Shown here: positions 10,385 through 20,960 of the stretch, piece after piece
Layout: every line of letters starts with the position of its first letter
How positions within the stretch are numbered: position 1 is the stretch's first letter
DNA from: Akanthomyces muscarius
Lineage: Eukaryota > Ascomycota > Sordariomycetes > Hypocreales > Cordycipitaceae
Assembly: GCF_028009165.1 (NCBI RefSeq)
Contig: NC_079245.1
Span: 3,472,001 to 3,536,000, forward strand
Direction of reading: 5' to 3'
Length of the DNA stretch: 64,000 bases
Program-made: the position numbers and the translations under genes
The notes under the pieces: model-generated
Database searches by the model: none
The model's input: only the letters and a program-made list of their open reading frames with translations
Told to the model about the DNA's origin: nothing

Positions 10385-12422
10385 TTATAGTTTCGGGGGC
10401 GCCGCTCCCACGTCTTCAGTGCCATACACTATAAGCGCATCCTTGCGCAACTCAGTAGCCGTGTCTTGCCTCGGTTGCTTCTCGACACTATGATATTTTT
10501 GCTCGACGAAGCGCACGAAAATCTCTTGTGCAGCAACGTCATCATCGCTTGCGGCATCAACATACAGGAGAAGCGAGACGAGGATATCGCCCAGCGCCCA
10601 GACCAGGTCTCTGGCCTCGCCCATGAGGTCTGCCTGCGGCGTATTCACAATCTTGGCACGAAGCGCCTTCCATTCCTGCACGGCACTCCATCTCTTTGGC
10701 GATTTCCCAGAGAAGGCGGCTGCTTTCCCGATGACATCATCCAGCGCCGCGATGCAGTGCTGGCCTGCCTGGGGGTGCTTGAGAGCGCGAATCGTATCTG
10801 TGCTGAGCACATCTGTCGTGCCCTCCCAGATGGGCAGCACAGAAATGTCGCGGAAAATCCTCGAGACGTTGAGGTACTCTTGCTCTTCATTGTCCATGTA
10901 GCCGACTCCACCTAGCGCCTCCATGCACGAGAATACGAGCGAGACAGAGGGCTTGCACACGTACGCCTTGGTGATCTGACTAAGAACCCGGATGAGAGGC
11001 AAGGCCAGCTTGGCGCTTGGCGTCAGGGCCTTGAGTGCCGGAGAAACATCCTCGAAGTCGTTGGTCGGATACTCAGAGACGCCGAGGATGTACGCCGCGT
11101 AGAAGCTGAGCATCATGAGGCCGCGGTATTCGCCCGTCATCTTGGCGAGGGTGCGCATGTGCAGAGGACTGTGGATCAGACGCATGCGCGCGCGGCTTCC
11201 CGCCCCGACTTCGCGGACGCGGGCGAATGCTTTAGCAATGGCAATGGCGCGGCCGACGTACGACACGGCAGAGACGGCCGAGTAGACGCGGGTGATGGTC
11301 AAGACGTTGCTGATCTCATGGATGCCCTTGCCCTCCTCCCCAACAAGCCATCCGCGCATATCTTCGAGGACGAGCTCGGCGGTAGGGAGGGACTGCGTGC
11401 CGAACTTGTGTTTGAGGCGGGAGATGCGAACGCCATTCAGCTTCTCGCCGTGGGGGTTGGCATGGCCGGCCATGGTCGTGGCGTGCGGGTTGTGGCGACG
11501 CATCGGCGCAATAAACGCAGACAGTCCGCTGGCGGCAGACGTGCGCGCAAGCAGAACAGTCATTTTGGAATCCGTCGCCGACGAGAACCACTTGAAGCCG
11601 CTGATACTCCAGGGGCCGAGTGGGATCTCACCCTGCTGTGAAGCGAGGCCAAACTCTGGGTTGGCGGGGAGCCTGGCCACCGTCTCGGTCAAGGAAACGT
11701 CGCTCCCGCCGGTACGCTCCGTCATCCACTGGCCAGACGTCCAGGCAACACTTGGGTCGCGCGACGTCAGTCGACGATAGGCATCCTCATACACGCGGCG
11801 CTCATCGGCTGTCAGCTTCGCCGAGAGAGTCGGCTCGGTCAGGTGGCGGCGCAAAAGGCACGCCGCGCCGTCCTGCATGGCTGATGGGCAGGTGACAACA
11901 GCAGAGGACGGCTGCCAGAGATGCATGCGCAGGAACTGCAGAGGGCGTGAAAAGGGCCCATGTGGCGTGTCGTATCCTGTCGCGACAATGCTGTGGCGTG
12001 TTAGCGCTGTAGTGGTACGGCACCGAGCTTCCTACCCTTTGGAGATTCCCATGTTCTGTAGCTCGCGCCATCCTTCTCCGGTGACGAGCTCGCCGGTGTG
12101 ATGGCCAAAGGACGATCGGCCTGAGCCCTTGAGATACGGCAGGTTGCGGTACGCATCCGAGACCCAGGTGAAGACTTGGTCGGAGATGACGTCTTGCCCC
12201 AGCGCTGCGACTTCATCCTGCGTCTGGGAGATTACACTTTTCGGGAGAAATACTATGAAAGAAAAAAACACTTGTCAGATATCGCTGCGCGGGGGACGGC
12301 GAGACGGGTCAGCCGGAATACACACGCTTAAAGCATCGCTTGTGAGAATCATCGTCGTAGAACTGATTCGGCAGTGTCGGTGGCGTCTGGAAAAAGCCCT
12401 TGTCGGCTCCAGAGGGTTCCAT
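10385..12422 (-). CDS. AidB-type acyl-CoA dehydrogenase family flavoprotein
   Basis: Three exons read on the minus strand: 12422-12326, 12252-12036 and 11990-10385 (639 aa). The first exon gives GFFQTPPTLPNQFYDDD, and joining exons yields FKLFLPKSVISQTQDE and GISKGIVATGYDTPHG, as in the N-terminal region of AidB-like proteins. The core has VTCPSAMQDGAA, WTSGQWMTERTGGSDVS (flavin and substrate loop), GFKWFSSATDS, and near the C-terminus SCMEALGGVGYMDNEEQEYL and LPIWEGTTDVLSTD, classical acyl-CoA dehydrogenase signatures. E. coli AidB binds FAD and DNA in the alkylation response; fungal members are not well defined and could be true dehydrogenases. Introns are 73 and 45 nt with normal GT-AG ends. 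No clear mitochondrial presequence; the C-terminus (APPKL) is only loosely like a PTS1 signal. Confidence 0.88.
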
Positions 12423-13472
12423 GGCGGGCAGTGATCCAAATTAATCAAGAGGGGGATCGTTTTTCAGGCTGCGCTCGCAAAATGCTCGTCGTTTGTGAAT
12501 ATTCATGTGCTTTATACCTGTTGACGAGGGGCGGAGACCGCCGTTTATTTAGTGCTGGTAACCTCGGCAGGTGGAGCGATGGTACCCCAGACTGCGGAAT
12601 GGTGCCGCGTGGTCTTGCCAATGGGCAGCATTCCGGGATATCCGGATTTATTGTATGATGGATGCGTAAAATATCGGTAGAGCTCGCTCTTCTCTTGGAG
12701 GTGGGAGCTGTAATAGAGATGGCTGTGTCGGTATGCTCGATCGTGTGAGCCAACACGGGGCAGAGTGCCTCGCGCACACGCGCGTAGTGGGCAGTTGGCT
12801 AAAGTGTATCAAAACCTTTTAGAAAATAGGGGCATGATCTCAATAGGCATGATGAAAGAAAGATGAACAGGGTTATTTTCCGCCATCATCCATACCGTGC
12901 GCTGCTTCGCGGTGTTGTTCCGCTGAGGACCACAGTGGCTTGCTGGCAGCCTACCCTATTGGCCATGTACTTGTAGCAGTTAACCGGATTCTTACTCAGG
13001 TTTGCAGAGATATGGAGTGAGATTGGTCAATGTGTGACCACACAAGTGCTTAATATCGCGCTGGCTATGTACATACAAGCTGTACCATTTTACGAAGTGC
13101 CTGCGGTTTTGTGTGATGGTTGGTACGGTCGTGGCTAATTTCGGATGGATTGAACTCAACCGTCAATCACCACTGACGTTGAATTCGCGTATGCTAATGT
13201 ATGACTTATATGAGTAGTCTGCAAATCTCTAGTGAGTTTCTATAGACTTTACAGAACTATAATCGACAATCTCAAGAACATTTTGAGAAGTGAAATAAGG
13301 AGCCCGTGCAGAAGCCAGTGTGAGAGAATGTTCCACAGCGAAGGCGATCATTGGTTGAGGCTATGTCGACAGCCAATCATATTCTTCATACTGGCTTGTT
13401 TTAATGGGGAATTTTATTGTAGCCTACATAGTACGCTTTAAGCTTCGTCCATCTCAACAATCAGACCAGTAC
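12423..13472. other. Intergenic, no gene recognised
   Basis: The part next to 12422 is the promoter of the AidB-like gene. I see no coding frame with family resemblance. AT content rises toward 13400, just before the tRNA pair. Confidence 0.4.
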
Positions 13473-13563
13473 GCCACAGTCGTCTAGGGGTCAGGACACT
13501 AGTTTGTGGAGTTTACAACACCGCGAACCACTGGAAACCGAGGTTCGAGTCCTCGCTGCGGCA
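13473..13563 (+). tRNA. tRNA-His (GTG), intron-containing, copy 1
   Basis: A cloverleaf can be drawn: acceptor GCCACAG/CTGCGGC with discriminator A; D arm GTCT...GGAC; anticodon stem CTAGT/ACTGG; loop TTGTGG-C with anticodon GTG; T arm CGAGG-TTCGAGT-CCTCG. The exons total 72 nt. A 19-nt intron (13510-13528) sits one base 3' of the anticodon, the canonical site. The internal B box is GGTTCGAGTCC. Acceptor pair 4-69 is an A-C mismatch. A run of seven T (13569-13575) follows as Pol III terminator. Eukaryotic tRNA-His receives its G-1 after transcription, so its absence in DNA is expected. Confidence 0.88.
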
Positions 13564-13568
13564 CTGTC

Positions 13569-13575
13569 TTTTTTT
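13569..13575 (+). terminator. Pol III T-run after tRNA-His copy 1
   Basis: Seven consecutive T residues begin five bases after the discriminator base of the first tRNA gene. Confidence 0.75.
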
Positions 13576-13629
13576 CCATGCTGTAACAAATTTCACCTTC
13601 AGTGAGAGGTTGTACAGCACCTTTGTTTA

Positions 13630-13721
13630 GCCACAGTCGTCTAGGGGTCAGGACACTAGTTTGTGGAGGACATTTCTTGCGCAAACCACTGGAAACCGAG
13701 GTTCGAGTCCTCGCTGCGGCA
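13630..13721 (+). tRNA. tRNA-His (GTG), intron-containing, copy 2
   Basis: The mature sequence is identical to copy 1, including the A4-C69 mismatch, but the intron is 20 nt (13667-13686) with a mostly different sequence. Flanks also differ: about 66 bp separate the two genes and show no extended duplication. Anticodon GTG, B box GGTTCGAGTCC and intron position match copy 1. A T-run at 13725-13729 is the likely terminator. Confidence 0.88.
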
Positions 13722-13724
13722 TTC

Positions 13725-13729
13725 TTTTT
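13725..13729 (+). terminator. Pol III T-run after tRNA-His copy 2
   Basis: Five consecutive T residues start four bases after the discriminator base of the second tRNA gene. Confidence 0.65.
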
Positions 13730-14253
13730 GCATGTTTGTGCAGTCTTATTTTTGTTTTTTTGTTGCATTTTTGTATTCTGTTGCTCAGATTGTTCTGCGA
13801 TGCGAGCGTGCATTGTTGCAGCCTCATAGGGCGGACACGAAGAGGCACGCGGAGCAGGTTTTTTGACAGCATCCACTTCCTCACTGTGACGGGAACTGGC
13901 TGCCTTCAGCATTTCGAACGACTATCACCAGAAGCGAGCGGCCGTATCGCGGCATCCCCGGCCGTCTAATGTAGGGCTCCGTCATCCTATACGCTAACTG
14001 GGCATCCCTTGCCAGCTCCGTGCAGAAGCCACGCAAGTGTTGCGCCCGTCCGCGTAATCAAGTGGCACCGCTACGCAAAAGGTGTTCAGCCTACCGTAAG
14101 GCTGTCTCCAAGTACCACCAACGAACTCCACACATCTGCAAGCCATCTATATCAAGAAAGGTGTCTGCTAGTTTGTGCGAGCTCGAGGAAACCCGGCCCT
14201 TTCTCTTTCCATCTGCCCACCTGCTGAGTGCCGCTGCAGCCAATTGCTAGGAA

Positions 14254-16382
14254 ATGGACAGCTTCTCAGTCGCCTCACTTACATCCGTCACATCCTCCAT
14301 CTCACAGCGCGCCGTCTCGGGCGCTGGGGAGATTCGGAGCCTGCAGTGCGCCGCCGCCGGCCATGTCAGCGACAGCCAACCGCCGCTGAGCGATCTCGTG
14401 ACCCTCGCCGACCTCCTCGAAAAGGCCAGCCGTGATGTCGAGAAGCTTGGGCAGGCACTCAGCGCCTCGTCTGCGGTCGCCGAGCGCTTGCAGAAGAAGC
14501 TTAAAGAAGCGCTGACTGCGAGCGAGACAACAATCGCGGGGCTGGTTAAGCAGCTTATGCGCCTGAATCCGAGCAGCCTCGCCAGCGTATACGTGAGCTA
14601 CGTCCACAGACAACAGCGTGTGGTGCTGGCATACAGTGACCTTTTCCAATATTATACCCAGATCGTAGCGCTGTATGTGACTTCTCTTTTTCTTATTGCT
14701 GCTGCCTGGGATTGTGTGGTTGCTAATGATGACACGCATGAGCCAGACCAGATAGAGAGCATCAAGACAAGCGCCTAGATACCACAGACTGGCAACATCT
14801 TACAGAAGTAGCGACACAAGCTGCACAAAAAGCTACACAGTCGCCCAATACCATTATCACGATACGAGCGTCAGGGCCAGATGGCACGTCTCCCCTCGTT
14901 TACACAGCACCGGCCAGTTCGTCGCAGCGACCAGACGCCTATGCCGATGACGCAGAGCGCGGCGGCTTCGGCTCTTTTGTCTCTTCTCTTAAAGCCATGA
15001 TGTCGTCGGTCCTGCCGAAGCCGGATCCGCTTGTCTGCGCGCTGTGCGAGGCGTGCGCCCGCGGTGACACCCGGCTTGTGAAAGGCCTCCTCGAGCAGGG
15101 CGCCAACATTGACGGCAAGAACGAGAACCGCGACACGCCGATGCACGTCGCCATCCAAGCCAACCAGGTTGCCGTCGCGGCCGTGCTGGTCGAAGGCGGC
15201 GCAGATCTCGAAGGCGCCCTCAGCTCGGCCAAGCTGCCGCCGCTGTTCCAGGCCGCTGCCGCGGGCCAGATGGGCATGGCGCAGATGTTCCTCGACCATG
15301 GCTGCGACCCGCTGCAGACGTCCCCATACAGCACGCCGTACTTTTACGACGTGGTCGAGGCGGGCAGCGTCGACGGCGCGCGTCTGCTCCTCGAGCACGG
15401 CTGCGACGTGGAATCGACAAACTCGTCTGGCCGGACAGCCATTGTCGCCGCCGTCCGCCGCGACAGCGTACCCATGGTCGAACTGCTCATCGCGCACGGC
15501 GCCAAAGCGCGCGGCGTCTGCGACTCGAGCGGCGGCTCGCTCCTCGGCTCCACCAAGAACATTGAAATGGTGCGCGTGCTTCTCGATGCCGGCGCCGACG
15601 CCGATTCGCGCGGCAGCAGCGGCTGCCACGTGCTGGTCGACGCCGTCACCGACCGTAACCTGCCCATCGCGTATCTGCTGCTGAGCCGGGGTGCGCGCGG
15701 CGACCGCAGCACCATGTCGGGCCAGCCGCTCGTCATCACGGCCATCCGCGACAAGCAGCTGCACGTCCGCGACAAGACGGAGCTTGTGCGGCGGCTGCTG
15801 CAGCGCGGCGCCAAGGCCACGTGCAAGGACAGCGGCACGCCCGCGCTGCGGTATGCGCTCGAGCAGCCCGGCGGCCTGCCGGACATTGTCGCCATGCTGC
15901 TGCAGCACGGTGCCGAAGCCAACCGGTGCACCATGAACAGCAAGACGGGCGAGACGGCGCTGCTGTACGCCGTGCGCACCGGCAAGGGCGTCGAGGCAGG
16001 TCACCTCCTCAAGCACGGCGCCAATCCCAACGAGGGGTGCGACGGGAAGCAGAGCGGCGGCAGTAAAGGCATGGTGATGCTGTCGCCGCTGGTGCAGGCT
16101 GTGGTCAGACGGGACGCGGACATGATTCGGCTGCTGCGTAGTTACGGTGCCAGGTTGGATGAGACGATGCTCGAGTTTGCCAAGGTGGTCGTGGAGCAGC
16201 CGCAGATTTACGAGTCGATTACGGCGCCGCCGGTGAATAGTGGTGCTTCCTCATCGGGAGGGCAGCAGAGTAGAGGAAGGGGGTTGTCGGTGCAGGTTGA
16301 AATTAGCATGGGCAGAAATGCGCCGCGGGCAGCGAGCCCGCCGCCAGCGTACGAAGCGGTGTCGACGCTCGCGGGACAGTAA
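14254..16382 (+). CDS. Ankyrin-repeat protein with N-terminal coiled-coil domain
   Basis: Two exons, 14254-14672 and 14747-16382 (684 aa). The 74-nt intron has a GTATGT donor and a GCTAAT branch site. The acceptor at 14745-14746 is the choice that keeps the frame open through to the ankyrin part. Residues 1-140 start MDSFSVASLTSVTSSISQ and contain a heptad-like helix (about 45-105). A Ser/Thr-rich linker follows. From about residue 230 there are many ankyrin repeats, for example LVKGLLEQGANIDGKNENRD, TPMHVAIQANQVAVAAVLVE, VRRLLQRGAKATCKDS and AGHLLKHGANPNEG. The C-terminal 80 residues are low in structure, ending PPPAYEAVSTLAGQ. The N-terminal helix resembles death-fold or STAND-associated leaders of other fungal ankyrin proteins, but no NTPase domain is present. 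Likely a protein-interaction scaffold; partner unknown. Confidence 0.85.
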
Positions 16383-17311
16383 GCTACTTGGATTCTCATA
16401 GGGAGCGGTGTACTATGTATAGTATCTTGTAATGAAGTGATAGACGACTTTATGACAAGTTTTCGAGCAGAATGTTTCCTACTTCTGCCGTAATCTTACC
16501 CTAGCTTATAACAATTGAATAAATCTAAAAAAAACGAGGACATGATTTCCCCATCCAGAAAACGCAATAAGGCTGGCCACGCGCCATTCAAGACAATCCC
16601 TCTAGTGTGGGATGCACCATCGCTGCAAGGCACGATCTTGACGGAACCTTGATTTTCAAGCTTACACCTGGCCGAGGCAGCTTAGAAGATGCTTCCGCTT
16701 AGAGATAGTCTGCACTTACCTTGAAGCAACTCTTTATTCCATTTAGAGACACTAGAAGAACTCTACAACGCCGCGATCTACAAGGAGTGAATAGCTATCT
16801 AGTGCATCCTTTAGAGACAAGAAGCCCACCAGCGAAACCGCTCAGGGGCAATATTTGCCTCATCTATGCCAACTATACCATCCTCTTTAATAAAGCCTTA
16901 GTCTTTATCCTATAATACTAGATTGACAGTATCACATATATTAAAATTATCAGTCCTAACTAAGTCCATTAAAGCTAAGCCGCCATTACTCAAGTTAAGT
17001 GTATCGCCTCTATCCGCCCGGCTATCTATGCTAGGGTCGCCTAGGATGCCATCTAAGCCTGCCTGCGTCTCCTTTCTGTCGCCTCGCCTATATATGCTCG
17101 ACGTCCTCCGCTGCGAGGCAGTGCGCCGCATCATACGAACATAGCCCTTAGCGGCCCTCTCTTCCTGTACTATAGATGTTCGTGGGCTTCCCAAGTAATC
17201 TCACCCGAGGAAAAGCGCATGCTCGTAGTCGGCAGAAGTGGCATTCAGCGACACTCAAGAAGACTTGGCGTCGAATTGGAGATTTTCGGCCATGATGTAG
17301 GAGTGGAATAG
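16383..17311. other. AT-rich intergenic stretch with coding-like relics
   Basis: No intact gene. The interval 16900-17200 has unusually many CTA/TAG triplets and short open frames on both strands, which looks like a decayed, possibly transposon-derived sequence. I could not name a family. Confidence 0.3.
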
Positions 17312-17760
17312 CTAAAATGAAGCCTTATCCGTATAACGTGTGTCCCAATAGTAAGCAACTGCGTCTTGTAACATGCTGAGCTTTGACGGGATTTTTGCAT
17401 ATTTAGCCCTAAGCGAAATAAAAGTGTAGTTGAAGAAGGGAAAGTCTTCATCAGAAATATGATAGCCCTCTTTGCCAAATATGGCCTCTGCAATCAATGT
17501 GCCTTGCTGTTCAACGATTTTCTCCGCCTCTGCTTGGTTGGCTGGATCCCAAATTTCGTATCGAGCAATCTTTAATGCTAGTTCTAGGGCTTCCCGTCTG
17601 CCCGATCGGAGATTGCTGTGGCGTTCCGTAGTATGCGGCATAAGGATAGAGATGAAAACGTCGAAGAGATATTGATGAAGCGGTTGTAGAGACTGTTGCA
17701 CATGAGATGTCTTTGTCAGACGTCGTCGCACCTTTTTAGTTTCAATCAGCCAAAAGAAGT
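17312..17760 (-). CDS. Possible exon of an unrecognised protein
   Basis: An open frame of about 150 codons on the minus strand ends at 17312. It has protein-like composition, including ALELALKIARYEIWDP, AEKIVEQQGTLIAEAIFG and YHISDEDFPFFNYTFISL. There is no ATG at its 5' end; an in-frame stop lies just upstream near 17775. It is therefore either a 3' exon spliced to a short exon in 17775-17985 (which shows GGAPVWSINVTCSGE) or a fragment of a dead gene. A donor GTAATG exists at the end of the upstream frame, but I could not find a phase-consistent acceptor. Family unknown. Confidence 0.25.
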
Positions 17761-17999
17761 TCAACAGTAGACATTACTGATGGCCAACTTAGTAGCCTTC
17801 AATTCAGCAAAGTCGGACCATCTCGCTCTAGTAGTCTCTCCGCTGCACGTAACGTTGATAGACCAAACTGGAGCCCCACCAACTACTACCTGCAGTTGGA
17901 AAGTAATCTGGATGGCACGGCCGAGGGATCTTGTCGACATCGATAAGATATACAACCGAGCACATTCTTGTGAAGTACACACGGCCCATTAGTTGTAGA

Positions 18000-19105
18000 G
18001 AAGAATGACCTACCAATAATAGTTGCTGGTCGTAGTATAACAAAAACTAGCTACGTTGATACTCATCTGCCGCTCTTAGTATGCGAAAATTCCTTCAAAG
18101 TTTATAATGTGGCATTACATATCTGCACTATATCACCGCAAGGGCTTACAAGCCATAGTCATGCTGCGTAATCATTTCACGACCAGTTTTTCCATAATTT
18201 CCAGCCTACAGATGCGTCACCTCAATAGAATATAGAGTAAATAATTTCCGTTTCAGTGTTGGACAATGCAAAATAACCAGCACCATTAGAGAAACGGCAA
18301 GCGAATGGTAGACTCCGGCTACAAGTCTAGATCATCTGCCCTCGTAAGGACATTCGACAGAAATCTTCGGATTAATCTATAGTATACCCCACACTGTCAC
18401 GATCTGCATCTCGCAACGCCGGCGCCAGACCAGTATGACGATTCCGCTGGAGGAACCTGTCGCAAGCGGGCCGGAGCTGCAATGTATGGTCTGAGAACTG
18501 TCCGAGGTGGCAGACTCTGAGAGGCAAGCATGTGCAGATAATCTGGTTACGACGAAGCCGGCGGCCGTCTGGCGCCGAAGCAACAGCCCAGTCGCGGCTT
18601 CAAGGTGGATCCTCCGAGACAAACCTAGTTGAATTGTTGCGAACTGACGAACCCCGCTCACTAGAACGGCTTCAATTCACCGACAGAATGAAGCGTCCGT
18701 GGAATTGCATGCCATTGAAGAAAAGACGAACGAGTATCGTCAATTGATCATCGAGGCGACAATTGGGCTACGGATCCCTGTGTCGGAGAAATTGCGCAGA
18801 TGATACGACAGCCAGTGCCTTGGCGCAAGTCAGACCGCGGTGCTTGTAGCAAACGTGCCCTCTGTCCCCCGCCAAGCACTAAGCACGGGGGCACTCGGGA
18901 ACAGTAGCACTAATGATACCTTGTGCCCACCATAATTCCGGCGGATTGTCGCTGCTTAAATAGGGCATGCCAGGATCCTAATATGCGACAAGTCGTACAA
19001 CGTCTTCCACGCAGACATTCAAGCAGCATGTTCATAATGCCAGCTGCGCTGCACTATCTCTTCACAGTTATTTCCTGGTTACCGAGGTCAATTCGCGAGA
19101 CCATC
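18000..19105. other. Gene-poor stretch and promoter of the dioxygenase-like gene
   Basis: No intact gene. A GC-richer patch at 18400-18760 has broken coding-like frames on the plus strand with internal stops and may be a relic. The end of the interval is the promoter of the dioxygenase-like gene. It holds CTCCGA at 18612-18617, TCGGAG at 18783-18788 and a TTAAATAG box near 18956. Confidence 0.35.
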
Positions 19106-20183
19106 ATGCCCGACATGCTCATCCCTCCCATAGCAAACCATCCGCAAAAGGTACAACTTCGTCGAATAAGTCATGTATACTTTGAGCACCCGGACTTGAC
19201 TGTGTTCAAAGCCTTTGCAAAAGACTTCGGCTTCATTGAGTCACAGAGTGACGCCGACAAGGTCTACTTTAGAGGATACGGCATAGATCCTTACGTCTAC
19301 GTCGCGTCCAAAAGCGCAGACGGGCACCCCAGATTCCTAGGTGCCGCCTTCGTTGCCTCGTCCCGCGACGAATTTGACAAAGCAGCGGCGCTTCCCGGCG
19401 CGGAACTGAAGTCCCTTGAGGATGCTCCCGGCGGCGGCAGTATGGTTACGTTCAAACGCCCAGACTCCACATTTTTTCATGTTGTTCATGGGCAGACAGA
19501 ACGGGAAACAGGCAAGGAAGAGCCAACAGCCACTCATGTATACCAGGGTGACTTTAACAAGCCCTTCAATAAACCACGGCAAGGTTTGTTTCGCGGTTGA
19601 AATGCTATTCTACCCGCTAGGCAGTACATGCTAATAAAGGACTTCAGGTCGGTTCCAAAGGTTCACCCCAGGACCAGCGCTTGTGCATAAATTAGGACAC
19701 TTTGGCTACGTCGTGCCGGATTTTGACAACGAGCTTGCCTGGTACACGGAGAATTTTAATTTCGTGCCGTCGGATGTTTTATATCACTGGGACTTTTCAA
19801 ACATGGACGTGTTGACTTTTATGCATCTAGATCTTGGTGAGGAGTTCTCTGATCACCACTGTTTCTTTATGCAGAGAGCGGAGCCGCATGTGAGAAAGAC
19901 CTTTGTGCATCATACATCTTACGAAATTGCCGATTTCGACACGCAGCTTCTTGGGCACGACTGGCTTGCGAAAAAAGGCTGGAAGAGTGTTTGGGGTGTG
20001 GGCCGCCATGTCTTGGGTAGTCAGATTTTTGACTACTGGGCTGATCCAAGTGGGTTTAAAATCGAGCACTACGCGGACGGCGATCTGGTCAACGCGCATG
20101 TACCAACGAAACGAGATGTTGTTGGCCCTTTCTCTGTTTGGGGACCGGAAGTCCCAAAGGACTTTGCGGGCAAGGGTGTTTAG
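19106..20183 (+). CDS. Two-domain extradiol dioxygenase-like (glyoxalase-fold) protein
   Basis: Two exons, 19106-19583 and 19648-20183 (337 aa); the 64-nt intron has donor GTTTGT, a GCTAAT branch and CAG acceptor, joining PRQ|GRFQRFTPG. Residues about 18-140 form a first vicinal-oxygen-chelate domain (RRISHVYFEHPDL...FAKDFGFIE). The second starts at LVHKLGHFGYVVPDFDNELA. The usual metal triad is present: His in KLGHFGY, His in EFSDHHCFFM, Glu in GFKIEHYADGD. This fits type I extradiol dioxygenases (catechol 2,3-dioxygenase or biphenyl-diol dioxygenase type), which cleave a catechol next to the diol with Fe(II). An ATG 78 nt upstream (19028) is in frame and would add a hydrophobic leader; I prefer 19106 because family members start close to the first domain. 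First gene of the cluster. Confidence 0.82.
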
Positions 20184-20960
20184 TTAATATGTACTCTATG
20201 GTGCGAGAGTAATTTTGTGGTCGTTGCAAGCATGGTGGCTTAAATATACACATAGGAATCTATTTGGCAACCACTTCGGCAATCTAATGTTGCGCGGCCT
20301 TTGAGTCAAAGTCCCAACCTTGGCCAAACAAACTTGGGTACATTGCATAGCCTTTTCGTTTCAACTGTAGCAACCAAGTGACCTTCCGAAGATTTAAGCC
20401 ATGCCTCGCCGACAGAACCCGCCTGGCTGAACTACTCTCGGCTGAGGGCACGATGTAGGGCAGCTTCTACCGTTGTCTATGTGCTTCTGTATAGCTGGGT
20501 TATCCCTGTATGGCAAAGTATATTCGCTACTAGAGGACCGCTCACTAACCACCACCGACTGTGACAGTTAAGCTAGCCTATCGGAGCATCACTACTGGCG
20601 GCAGTCAGATTCAGGCCTAGTCGATTCAGTGACGTCGTTGGATCAATGATTTGACCACTTGGACTTCCTTCGCCGACAGACAATGGCTAAATTGAGCAGA
20701 GGATTGCTCTGCCTTGTCAAATTCCTGCAGCATCAATCGCCGGGGCAATTCCAGGTAAATGCGCGGCGTTTCGGCGCAGTGACTCTAGCGTCGGTAAAAC
20801 CATCGGAACTATTTGGTGTGATGCACAACCCAACTCCTCTCCAAACAAAGCCGTAAGTAATGAACCGGCTTTCTTAGGTCACTTGCCCAGGCTATTAATA
20901 AAGGACCAATTGACACAACGGAGGCACTCGAACTTCCCTCCCAGTATCAAACACTCGCAG
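20184..20960 (+). promoter_or_regulatory. Promoter region of the FAD monooxygenase gene
   Basis: A 777-bp non-coding interval between the dioxygenase-like and FAD monooxygenase genes. It contains ATCGGAGCATC at 20579-20589. These 11 bases also occur in the divergent OYE/P450 promoter at 25364-25374. No coding frame of note. Confidence 0.5.

Noticed and set aside
13473..13721. tRNA-Glu or a tRNA pseudogene pair
   Set aside because: Removing the intron at its canonical site gives a GTG anticodon loop with full D and T arms; only one acceptor pair is mismatched.
14871..16016. 381-codon open frame on the minus strand
   Set aside because: Antisense shadow of the ankyrin-repeat exon; its periodicity mirrors the repeats on the other strand.
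19028..19105. 26-residue hydrophobic leader on the dioxygenase-like protein
   Set aside because: In frame and possible, but extradiol dioxygenases are cytosolic and begin near the first domain; the ATG at 19106 is preferred.
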